The notes under the pieces: model-generated
The model's database searches: none
Told to the model about the DNA's origin: nothing
The model's input: the letters and a program-made list of their open reading frames with translations, nothing else
Part shown: positions 26,301-33,627 of the stretch, piece after piece
How positions within the stretch are numbered: the first letter of the stretch is position 1
Layout of the letters: the number at the start of each line of letters is the position of its first letter
Program-made: the position numbers and the translations under genes
Assembly (NCBI GenBank): GCA_024698715.1
Contig: JAILRA010000096.1
Coordinates: forward strand, 1 to 45,123
DNA length: 45,123 nt
Source of the DNA: Lachnospiraceae bacterium
Lineage (GTDB): Bacteria > Bacillota > Clostridia > Lachnospirales > Lachnospiraceae
Direction: 5' to 3'

Positions 26301-27470
26301 TCAGTTCGCCTGTTTCAGACAGCGGTCAAGAAGCAGTTTGTACAGGTATCCGGGATATTTGATCTTTTTGTCGCTTATCTCGTAATATTTTTTATCTTTG
26401 GTAAATATCAAAAGATATCCGTGGAAGAAAATATCATATCCGCTTATGTCTTTAAGTTCAATGACTTTGTCACCCACACTTAAAGTCCGTCCTGTTAATA
26501 CCAGATCGCCTTCACCTACGATCTTTTCCTCGTGATCCCTGTTTATTTCGCGAATGGTCTGCCCCGGATGAGATATCAGTACTTCTTTTTCGGGAATTTC
26601 GGTAAATGAGAAAATTTCATTTTTCTGCCACTTATCCCATTCGGGAATGGTTGAAAACCCGAAGCCTTCTCCCGAAAGCATACCATATTCATTATACACA
26701 CCTTTAAGCCCGCAGTCACAAAAAAATCGGTTTTTTTGGGATTTAATTGTGGCAAGACCCCTGCATTTAGGGCACATTACCAGTTCAAACTCAATGCCTT
26801 CCGCCGCTTTTCGGCTTTTGTAAGCAATCTTTTTGTCACTGTTATATGAATAAGCATCTTCAAAAATATCCCGGTTTATGGCTTCATCCAGCTCAGCGGA
26901 ACTCATTTTCTTCAGATCGTTCGGAGTATAAATATGAACCAGTTCGGCACTCATCTCACCTTTTCTGATATCCGATGCCCATCTGGGTGATGTGAAGAAC
27001 CCTCCGTGGATCCTGAATGTCACGAGGGTATATCCGAGTTTTTTAACAACTGCTGCCGTGGACGGAACAATTTTGTTGCTTAGTCCGTCAGCCGATCTGA
27101 CACCCTCCGCGAACAGTCCGACATTATGTCCTGCCTGAAGACATTTCTTCATTTCGACCACCGTGCTGAGTCCGACGGTACCCTTTTCACGAACTATCGG
27201 ATGAAAGAGATTATTGAGCAGTTTTCCGCCCAGACCTTTCCTTACAACGTGTTCGCTGGACACAAAATATAGATGATTGACTATGGAATAACCTATCCAG
27301 ACCATGTCAAGATTGGTCACATGGTTGGAAATGAGAATAAACGGTTCGTCCGGCAGATTATAAAGCGTTTCCCTTTTAAAATTAAATTTAGATTTAACAA
27401 AAGGTACGGCGATTTTTCTTAAAATCCGATATGCTTTTATGTCAAAATTGTATGTATCTTTCTTTTCCAT
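26301..27470 (-). CDS. PlsC-type acyltransferase with internal zinc ribbon and extra C-terminal domain
   Basis: 389 aa from the ATG at 27470. Upstream ATGs at 27548 and 27497 are unlikely starts: the first lies against the terminator T tract of nrdD and the second overlaps a predicted -10 box. The acyltransferase domain has the catalytic NHVTNLD (H50, D55) and FAEGVRS (120-126), where FPEGTRS is usual. After it a four-cysteine ribbon appears, CPKC (233-236) and CDC (251-253), then about 130 residues that look beta-rich (ISGYDIFFHGYLLIFTKDKK). Plain PlsC proteins acylate lysophosphatidate; the added ribbon and C-terminal domain suggest a specialised member of unknown acceptor. It has its own predicted promoter. 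Confidence 0.8.
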   Translation of the reverse strand: MEKKDTYNFDIKAYRILRKIAVPFVKSKFNFKRETLYNLPDEPFILISNHVTNLDMVWIGYSIVNHLYFVSSEHVVRKGLGGKLLNNLFHPIVREKGTVGLSTVVEMKKCLQAGHNVGLFAEGVRSADGLSNKIVPSTAAVVKKLGYTLVTFRIHGGFFTSPRWASDIRKGEMSAELVHIYTPNDLKKMSSAELDEAINRDIFEDAYSYNSDKKIAYKSRKAAEGIEFELVMCPKCRGLATIKSQKNRFFCDCGLKGVYNEYGMLSGEGFGFSTIPEWDKWQKNEIFSFTEIPEKEVLISHPGQTIREINRDHEEKIVGEGDLVLTGRTLSVGDKVIELKDISGYDIFFHGYLLIFTKDKKYYEISDKKIKYPGYLYKLLLDRCLKQAN

Positions 27471-27495
27471 ATCTTGTATACCCGCTACACCTACC

Positions 27496-27524
27496 ATTTT
27501 ATTGGTTTTTAGGCGTTTATGCAA
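27496..27524 (-). promoter_or_regulatory. Predicted promoter of the zinc-ribbon acyltransferase gene
   Basis: Minus-strand TTGCAT (27524-27519) and TAAAAT (27501-27496) are spaced by 17 nt, directly downstream of the nrdD terminator. Transcription from it would begin after the ATG at 27497, which supports the start at 27470. Confidence 0.5.
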
Positions 27525-27548
27525 GCAAAAGCTGTCATAAAAGGGCAT

Positions 27549-27608
27549 AAAAAAACCAACTCCCGAATACCGCGCTGAACTTCAACCGGTATATTTCGAG
27601 GAGTTGGT
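27549..27608 (-). terminator. Rho-independent terminator after nrdD
   Basis: A perfect 9-bp stem (ACCAACTCC at 27555-27563 with GGAGTTGGT at 27600-27608) contains an inner ATACCG/CGGTAT stem. On the minus strand it is followed by seven T residues. It starts 13 nt beyond the nrdD stop. Confidence 0.88.
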
Positions 27609-27620
27609 CATTATCAGATC

Positions 27621-30092
27621 TTATGCAAGTACGCCCTTCTTTTCATCCACATATTTCTTGATCTCGGAAGCACGAACGTATTTCTTGATATCCGTTCCGT
27701 CATCAACTATAAGAGTGGGAGCCATCTGAACTCCGTATTTACGTGCGAGTTCGGGCTGCTCAAGAGCATCGATCAGTTTGTAGGGAAGATTTCCCAAGTA
27801 TTCTTTCGCAATTGCACAGTTAGGACAGGTTTTTGTAGTAAACAGAAGAACCGTGTCCGCGCTGTCATTGTACAAATTAGCGGATGCATGTACCTGTGAA
27901 CTGTTCAAAGATGAAGCATTTCCCGAAAAAAGATTGGCATATGTTTCATTTTCATTATTTTCAGTCTTTACTGCTGCCTTCTGCTCATCCTTTTTGGAAA
28001 GGCTGTCGGATTTGGTCAGTGAAAGATTGATATCGTATTCTTTTCTGTTCTTGAATTCCTGAAGTTTTCCGTCATTCCAGTTCTGAACAGGTCTGTAGTA
28101 TCCGGTGATACGGCTGTAGATCTCTGTCTTGCATCCGCAGTCGGGACAGATATCCTGCTCACCTGCCAGATATCCGTGATTCTTGCAGATGGAATATGTA
28201 GGAGACATTGTATAGTAAGGAAGTTTGTAATTCTCGGCAATCGTTCTTACAAGTTTTGCCGCTGCCTTCCAGTCGGGAAGCTTCTCACCGAGGAATGCAT
28301 GGAATACTGTTCCTGAAGTATATAATGTCTGAAGTTCGTCCTGAATATCAAGTGCATCAAATACATCGTCGGTAAAATCTACGGGAAGATGGGATGAGTT
28401 TGTATAGTAAGGAGTGTCACCCTCTTTTCCTGCCGTCTTGATATCGGGCCAGCGGTCGCGATCGTGCTTTGCAAGACGGAATGTTGTAGATTCTGCGGGA
28501 GTAGCCTCAAGGTTGTAAAGGTCACCGTACTGTTCCTGATAATCGGAAAGACGATTGCGCATATGATTGAGTACTTCTTTTGTAAACTCCTGAGTTTCTT
28601 TGTTGGTCATGTCATGACCGAGCCATTTTGCGTTAAGTCCCACTTCGTTCATACCGATAAGACCGATGGTCGAGAAATGGTTGTTGAAGTCACCGAGATA
28701 TCTCTTTGTATAAGGATAAAGTCCTTCATCGAGAAGTTTGGAGATGACTCCTCTCTTAAGCTTAAGACTTCTTGCGGAAATATCCATTATCTTGTCGAGT
28801 CTCTTGAAGAACTCTTCGGGATTTGCAGAAAGATAAGCTATTCTCGGCATATTGATGGTAACAACGCCCACCGAACCGGTTGATTCGCCCGAACCGAAGA
28901 ATCCGCCTGTTTTCTTTCTTAATTCTCTGAGGTCAAGACGAAGTCTGCAGCACATTGAACGGACATCCGAAGGCTTCATATCCGAATTGATGTAGTTTGA
29001 GAAATAAGGTGTTCCGTACTTTGACGTCATGTCAAAGAGAAGTTTATTGTTAAGTCTGTCTGACCAGTCAAAATCAGCTGTTATTGAATATGTGGGAATG
29101 GGATACTGGAATCCTCTTCCGTTTGCATCGCCTTCGATCATAGTTTCAAGGAATGCACGGTTGATCATATCCATTTCTTCCTTGCAGTCCGCATAGGTGA
29201 AATCCATTTCCTTTCCGCCGACAAGTGCCTTTTCGTTGGCAAGGTCATCGGGAACGGTCCAGTCAAGCGTAATGTTGGTGAAAGGTGCCTGTGTACCCCA
29301 TCTTGAAGGTGTGTTTACACCGTAAATGAAGGATTCGATACATTTCTTAACATCATCATAGCTTAAGTTGTCTGCTTTAACGAAGGGAGCAAGATATGTG
29401 TCAAATGACGAGAATGCCTGAGCACCTGCCCATTCGTTCTGCATGATACCGAGGAAGTTTACCATCTGGTTGCAAAGAACGGAAAGGTGAGCTGCAGGAG
29501 CAGATGTGATCTTTCCGGGAATTCCTCCGAGGCCTTCCTGAATAAGCTGCTTTAATGACCATCCTGCACAGTAACCCGTAAGCATGGAAAGATCGTGAAT
29601 ATGAATATCGGCGTTACGATGTGCATCCGCAATCTCTTCATCATAAATCTCGGAAAGCCAGTAGTTTGCGGTTATGGCACCGGAGTTTGAAAGGATAAGA
29701 CCGCCTACCGAATATGTAACGGTTGCATTTTCCTTAACTCTCCAGTCCTCTACTTTAACATATGCGTTCACTACATCCTTATAATCAAGGATAGTGGATT
29801 TCATGTTACGCATTTTTTCACGCTGCTTACGATAAAGAATGAATGCTTTGGCTGCTTCTGCGTATCCCGACTGCTCAAGGATCTTTTCTACAGAGTCCTG
29901 TACGTCTTCAACATGAACGTAACCCTCTTTAATCTTAGCCTGAAAATCAGCAGTTACACGGAGTGCGAGAAGATCTATGATATCTTCGCTGTACTGAACA
30001 TCAGTAGCATCGAATGCTTTCTTGATGGCATCATTGATTTTAACGATCTTAAAATCAGATTTTTCTCCGTCTCTTTTAATTACACCAAACAT
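27621..30092 (-). CDS. nrdD: Anaerobic ribonucleoside-triphosphate reductase fused to a glutaredoxin-like domain
   Basis: Class III glycyl-radical enzyme that makes deoxyribonucleotides without oxygen. 823 aa from the ATG at 30092, which has a GGAGG site; the longer frame opens at a TTG that is part of the -35 box. An ATP-cone (about 1-90) begins MFGVIKRDGEKSDFKIVKIN. Catalytic landmarks include WGTQAPFTNITLDW and the zinc-site cysteines CKNHGY and CPDCGC. The radical glycine is G664 in RITGYYRPVQNWNDGK. A Ser/Asn-rich linker of about 80 residues leads to a C-terminal thioredoxin-fold domain (about 747-823) with CPNC (756-759), probably a built-in disulfide reductant. The activase gene nrdG is not adjacent, since a terminator follows at once. 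Confidence 0.95.
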   Translation of the reverse strand: MFGVIKRDGEKSDFKIVKINDAIKKAFDATDVQYSEDIIDLLALRVTADFQAKIKEGYVHVEDVQDSVEKILEQSGYAEAAKAFILYRKQREKMRNMKSTILDYKDVVNAYVKVEDWRVKENATVTYSVGGLILSNSGAITANYWLSEIYDEEIADAHRNADIHIHDLSMLTGYCAGWSLKQLIQEGLGGIPGKITSAPAAHLSVLCNQMVNFLGIMQNEWAGAQAFSSFDTYLAPFVKADNLSYDDVKKCIESFIYGVNTPSRWGTQAPFTNITLDWTVPDDLANEKALVGGKEMDFTYADCKEEMDMINRAFLETMIEGDANGRGFQYPIPTYSITADFDWSDRLNNKLLFDMTSKYGTPYFSNYINSDMKPSDVRSMCCRLRLDLRELRKKTGGFFGSGESTGSVGVVTINMPRIAYLSANPEEFFKRLDKIMDISARSLKLKRGVISKLLDEGLYPYTKRYLGDFNNHFSTIGLIGMNEVGLNAKWLGHDMTNKETQEFTKEVLNHMRNRLSDYQEQYGDLYNLEATPAESTTFRLAKHDRDRWPDIKTAGKEGDTPYYTNSSHLPVDFTDDVFDALDIQDELQTLYTSGTVFHAFLGEKLPDWKAAAKLVRTIAENYKLPYYTMSPTYSICKNHGYLAGEQDICPDCGCKTEIYSRITGYYRPVQNWNDGKLQEFKNRKEYDINLSLTKSDSLSKKDEQKAAVKTENNENETYANLFSGNASSLNSSQVHASANLYNDSADTVLLFTTKTCPNCAIAKEYLGNLPYKLIDALEQPELARKYGVQMAPTLIVDDGTDIKKYVRASEIKKYVDEKKGVLA

Positions 30093-30141
30093 TTTCCATT
30101 CCTCCAACACAAATCTTTCGGCTTTCACGCCGATTGTCTCT

Positions 30142-30170
30142 ATTTTAGCATCAGCATTTTTCCTTGTCAA
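30142..30170 (-). promoter_or_regulatory. Consensus sigma-70 promoter of nrdD
   Basis: Minus-strand TTGACA (30170-30165), a perfect -35, is separated by 17 nt from TAAAAT (30147-30142). The -10 box is 49 nt before the nrdD ATG. Confidence 0.8.
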
Positions 30171-30177
30171 CGAAAAT

Positions 30178-30223
30178 CTACAAGATGTAGTATTGTTTTT
30201 TTCTTAACAATACCATATATTGT
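30178..30223 (-). promoter_or_regulatory. Candidate NrdR box pair upstream of nrdD
   Basis: Two palindromes lie just upstream of the -35 box. CTACAAGATGTAG occupies 30178-30190. ACAATA-ccata-TATTGT occupies 30207-30223. Their centres are 31 bp apart, about three helical turns, which is the known spacing of paired NrdR boxes. The first resembles the ATCTTGT core of NrdR sites on the minus strand. NrdR represses ribonucleotide reductase genes when dATP/ATP are high. The assignment is by eye; nrdR itself is not in the window. Confidence 0.5.
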
Positions 30224-30250
30224 CAAAAATGGTTTGCATAAAAATGAGCA

Positions 30251-30287
30251 TAAAAACAGCGCACCCCCTAATAAAATGGGGATGCGC
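30251..30287 (-). terminator. Rho-independent terminator after the TPR lipoprotein gene
   Basis: A ten-position stem with one mismatch (GCGCACCCC at 30259-30267 with GGGGATGCGC at 30278-30287) and an A/T loop is followed on the minus strand by a T-rich tract. It lies 24 nt beyond the stop at 30311 and separates the purine/TPR unit from nrdD. Confidence 0.85.
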
Positions 30288-30310
30288 TTCATTTTTAGGT
30301 TTACATAATT

Positions 30311-31417
30311 TTATCTGGTCTTGAGGAAATTGTATTCTCTTGCCATGTCCTCATCTGAGGGGTAATCCACAAGATATTGTGCACAAAGGTCCCTTGCCTT
30401 GTCAAACTGTGCAAGATGTTCGTATGCCACTATCCTGTTGTACAACAGTTCCTGTCTGCATTCGTTGGCATCCAGTTCGAGACCGTTCACCACAGCATCA
30501 AGTGCTTCCTCATATCTGCCCTGATCAATGAGTGCAACGGCGAGCTGATTGTATACTCCTGCATCGGGTTCCGTCTCCAGATACTTACTGTATATTGTGA
30601 TCGCAAAAGCAGTATCATCAAGTTCCTCGTAACATTTGCCGAGCAAAAGAAGAACCTCTTCACTCTTGTTTCCGCCGGTCCTGGCCTGTTCGAGATAATC
30701 TTTTGCCGTCGGATAATTGCCGAGGCAGTAGTTGATGTATCCCTTGTCGTAATCCGACATGTTGCGGTTGTATTTCTGCAGAGCTTCGTTCAGATAATCG
30801 GCGCCGTAGGACTGATATCCGGTTTCGGCCAGAAGATTATAAATATCTATATATAGTGTAAAATCTTTTTTCTTAAGCGAAAGTGCCTTGTCAAAATCCG
30901 TACATGCCGAGTCCACATCCTTAAGATACAGATATTCCGCGCCGCGCTGCATATATGCGTCAACTTCTCTGGACTTGAGTGCTATTATCGCATCATATCT
31001 TTCTTTTGCTTCTTTATACTGTCCGAGCTTATGAAAACATACGCCCATATAATAGTTTACGTCATAATCCATTTTGGAAGGTGTGGCGCCCGAGTTGGCC
31101 AGAGCTTCCTTAAAAGCATCTATCGCCTCCTCATATTCACCCTTGTTCATAAGACAGATACCGAGTCCTCTGTAGGCCATTGCAAGGTCGGATTTCGAAT
31201 CTATCGCCTGTCTGAAACTCTGCTCAGCCGAGGTATAATCCGGTTCCTCGAGAAATTCGTATCCCTTTTGAACAGCCTCTGCATCCTCTTTGGATGTACA
31301 AGCCGTAAGGGAAAAGACTCCGAGCAGCAGTGCAAAAATCACCGGCTGCCAAAAAGCTCTTTTGGATGATATTACTTCTTTATTCGGTTTTCTGACATTT
31401 CGGTTTAAAAAACGCAT
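30311..31417 (-). CDS. TPR-repeat lipoprotein
   Basis: 368 aa. A basic N-terminus and hydrophobic segment (22-36) end in the lipobox SLTAC, so Cys40 should be lipidated and the protein held on the outer face of the membrane. From about residue 45 to the end it is built of tetratricopeptide repeats (for example AMAYRGLGICLMNKGEYEEAIDAFKEAL, then VNYYMGVCFHKLGQYKEAKERY, and later VYNQLAVALIDQGRYEEALDAV), roughly eight helical pairs. TPR domains bind other proteins; the partner is unknown. It starts 33 nt after the AICAR transformylase gene with an AAGGAG site and ends at a terminator, so it is the last gene of that unit without an obvious link to purines. Confidence 0.85.
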   Translation of the reverse strand: MRFLNRNVRKPNKEVISSKRAFWQPVIFALLLGVFSLTACTSKEDAEAVQKGYEFLEEPDYTSAEQSFRQAIDSKSDLAMAYRGLGICLMNKGEYEEAIDAFKEALANSGATPSKMDYDVNYYMGVCFHKLGQYKEAKERYDAIIALKSREVDAYMQRGAEYLYLKDVDSACTDFDKALSLKKKDFTLYIDIYNLLAETGYQSYGADYLNEALQKYNRNMSDYDKGYINYCLGNYPTAKDYLEQARTGGNKSEEVLLLLGKCYEELDDTAFAITIYSKYLETEPDAGVYNQLAVALIDQGRYEEALDAVVNGLELDANECRQELLYNRIVAYEHLAQFDKARDLCAQYLVDYPSDEDMAREYNFLKTR

Positions 31418-31450
31418 ACCGAATGCTCCTTAATATATACGCTTGATAAA

Positions 31451-32626
31451 TTAATGATGGAAAAGTCTCATCTTTGTAAAGCACATTACCATGCCGTACT
31501 TGTCGGCACACTCGATAACGAGATCGTCTCTTACGGATCCGCCGGGTTCGGCAATATACTTAACACCGCTCTTCTTTGCTCTCTCGATGTTGTCCGAGAA
31601 GGGGAAGAAAGCGTCCGAGCCGAGAGCCACGTCAGTCATCTGATCGAGCCATGCTCTCTTTTCTTCTTTTGTAAAGATCTCGGGTTTAACCTTGAAGATC
31701 TTCTGCCAGTTGCCTTCGGCAAGACAGTCAAGTTCGTCACCGATGTAGTTGTCGATAGCATTGTCTCTGTCTGCACGGCCGAGTCCGTCTACGAACTGAA
31801 GCTCAAGTACCTTGGGACACTGACGAAGCATCCAGTTGTCAGCCTTGCTTCCGGCAAGTCTTGTACAGTGAACTCTGGACTGCTGCCCTGCACCGATACC
31901 TATAGCCTGTCCGCCCTTTGCGAAGCAAACGGAATTGGACTGTGTATACTTTAATGTAATAAGTGAAATGATAAGGTCGATCTTTGCAAGGTCGGGAAGT
32001 TCCTTATTCTTGGTAACGATCTCGCTTAAAAGTTCGTTGTTGATCTTGAACTCGTTTCTGCCCTGCTCGAATGTGATGCCGAAAACATCCTTGTGCTCGA
32101 TGGGTTCGGGCTTGTAATCGGGATCTATCTGAATAACATTGTAGTTTCCGCCCTTTTTAGCCTTTAAGATATCAAGTGCTTCGGGCTCGTATCCGGGAGC
32201 GATAACACCGTCGGAAACTTCTCTCTTGATGATCTTGGCTGTGGAAACATCACAAACATCTGAAAGTGAAATGAAATCACCGAAGCTTGACATTCTGTCA
32301 GCGCCTCTTGCTCTTGCATATGCACATGCCAAAGGTGAGAGTTCGCCAAGATCGTCAACCCAGTAGATTTTTGCAAGTACATCGTCCAGAGGAAGACCTA
32401 CTGCGGCACCTGCGGGTGAAACATGCTTAAAACTCGTGGCTGCGGGAAGACCTGTTGCTTCCTTTAACTCCTTAACAAGCTGCCAGCCGTTGAACGCATC
32501 CATAAAGTTTATATATCCGGGCTTGCCGTTAAGCACCGTGATGGGAAGTTCACGACCGTCGTTAACGAAAATCTTACTCGGTTTCTGATTGGGGTTGCAA
32601 CCGTACTTTAATTCCAATTCCTTCAT
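31451..32626 (-). CDS. purH: Stand-alone AICAR transformylase
   Basis: Formylates AICAR with 10-formyl-tetrahydrofolate to FAICAR, the ninth step of IMP synthesis. 391 aa, containing only the transformylase half of classical PurH (about 510-530 aa). Motifs: FKHVSPAGAAVGLPL (about 66-80) with the catalytic Lys-His, SDGVIAPGYEPEAL, IGIGAGQQSRVHCTRLAG, SDAFFPFSDNIERA, and EPGGSVRDDLVIE. The N-terminal IMP-cyclohydrolase (MGS-like) domain is absent; its job is probably done by the separate archaeal-type cyclohydrolase one gene upstream. The symbol is given for the conserved half. An AAGGAG site precedes the ATG. A 211-bp structured repeat fills the space to the cyclohydrolase gene. Confidence 0.93.
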   Translation of the reverse strand: MKELELKYGCNPNQKPSKIFVNDGRELPITVLNGKPGYINFMDAFNGWQLVKELKEATGLPAATSFKHVSPAGAAVGLPLDDVLAKIYWVDDLGELSPLACAYARARGADRMSSFGDFISLSDVCDVSTAKIIKREVSDGVIAPGYEPEALDILKAKKGGNYNVIQIDPDYKPEPIEHKDVFGITFEQGRNEFKINNELLSEIVTKNKELPDLAKIDLIISLITLKYTQSNSVCFAKGGQAIGIGAGQQSRVHCTRLAGSKADNWMLRQCPKVLELQFVDGLGRADRDNAIDNYIGDELDCLAEGNWQKIFKVKPEIFTKEEKRAWLDQMTDVALGSDAFFPFSDNIERAKKSGVKYIAEPGGSVRDDLVIECADKYGMVMCFTKMRLFHH

Positions 32627-32648
32627 AATTTACTCCTTAATTTACTCC

Positions 32649-32859
32649 GTCGAATCGGCATCCATACGATACTGCGCGGGCACGCTTCACACAGTGTGGA
32701 TTCACTAAGCTCGAAAGAACCTCGCTAAGTGAATAGCGACATCGCTAAAGATGTCGCACGTAACGGCTGCTAAACTCGCCTTCGCACGTACGTGCTTGGC
32801 TCGTTAAGCACCGACGGCGCCATATTGCCCGCTAAAGCATCATATGGATGCCTTTCGAC
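32649..32859 (-). repeat. Structured intergenic repeat, copy B (purH leader)
   Basis: Long imperfect terminal inverted repeats: GTCGAA-TC-GGCATCCATACGATAC at the low end against GTCGAA-A-GGCATCCATATGATGC read inward from the high end, both followed by GCGGGCA. Read as minus-strand RNA the core matches copy A (AATATGG, CCGTCGG-GCTTAA, TTTAGC, TACGTG, GACAT, TTAGCGA, GCGTGCCCGCG). Inner hairpins: GCACG-TA-CGTGC, TAGC-AGCC-GTTA, the perfect GCGACATC/GATGTCGC, and an 11-position ATTCACT stem absent from copy A. It ends about 12 nt before the purH ribosome site. Confidence 0.72.
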
Positions 32860-32879
32860 TCACTTAATCAATTATTTAA

Positions 32880-33593
32880 TTATTTGTTCTTATTTACAAT
32901 TCTTGATTCAAAGGTTCCGTCTTCAATATTGATGTATCTTACGAATAAAGAAACTTTGTTGTCCTCGTTAAGTGCATTCCATACTTCATTGGTGAACGCA
33001 TCGATATCGCCTGAAATACCTACCCATGTAGGCTCGCCTTCGAATGAAGGAAGGGGATTTCCGTCGCCTTCGTATGTATGGATGAAATGTCCTTCACCTG
33101 CAAAAGGATTCTCGTATGCGAACGTAAAACGATTGTGAGCACCCTCACGACCGTTATTGCTCTTTAATATGGAAAGTGCGTAATTGTATTTGCCGTTTTC
33201 TACATGCATGATGCCTGAGATCCTCGGTGTGAGATTGGGAGCATCGGGCTCGTAGCAGCGGGAACGAAGCGACTGCTCAAATGTCATCTGCTTATCCATA
33301 CCTTCATAAATGGTATCAGTCTGATCTCCGTTGGTAACGATCGTCTTGTTTCCGAGAACTCTTACGGGAGCATAAATGATAAGGCTCGGATCTTCAAGTT
33401 TGGATTCGTCGAATGCCTGTGTTCTGATCCCGTTTCCGTCCTCAACAAAGATACGGTTACGTGAATTGGTGCTTCTTCCCATGATAAAATATGCGGTAAC
33501 CGCATACTTTCCGCATGCACTCTTTCCGATTACGATACCTCTTCCGGGGTATGAATTGTTCTGCAAAATTTCAGCAAGATTCTTCTTTTCCAT
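32880..33593 (-). CDS. IMP cyclohydrolase, archaeal PurO-like
   Basis: 237 aa, matching the IMP_cyclohyd family first known from archaeal PurO, which closes FAICAR to IMP. Family-type stretches: YPGRGIVIGKSACGKYAVTAYFIMGRSTNSRNR (residues 16-48, an N-terminal-hydrolase-like start region), a central RISGIMHVENGKYNYALSIL, and the C-terminal GDGNPLPSFEGEPTWVGISG. The bacterial MGS-type cyclohydrolase is missing from the neighbouring transformylase, so the pair completes the last two purine steps. A GGAG site precedes the ATG, 34 nt after the Na/Pi transporter gene. Function rests on family resemblance plus context. Confidence 0.88.
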   Translation of the reverse strand: MEKKNLAEILQNNSYPGRGIVIGKSACGKYAVTAYFIMGRSTNSRNRIFVEDGNGIRTQAFDESKLEDPSLIIYAPVRVLGNKTIVTNGDQTDTIYEGMDKQMTFEQSLRSRCYEPDAPNLTPRISGIMHVENGKYNYALSILKSNNGREGAHNRFTFAYENPFAGEGHFIHTYEGDGNPLPSFEGEPTWVGISGDIDAFTNEVWNALNEDNKVSLFVRYINIEDGTFESRIVNKNK

Positions 33594-33627
33594 ACGCTTC
33601 TCCTTTATTTTTTAATTTATTATTTTA

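Noticed and set aside
30093-30170. Longer nrdD starting at TTG 30170
   Set aside because: The TTG is part of a perfect -35 box and the ATG at 30092 has a GGAGG site followed by the canonical ATP-cone start.
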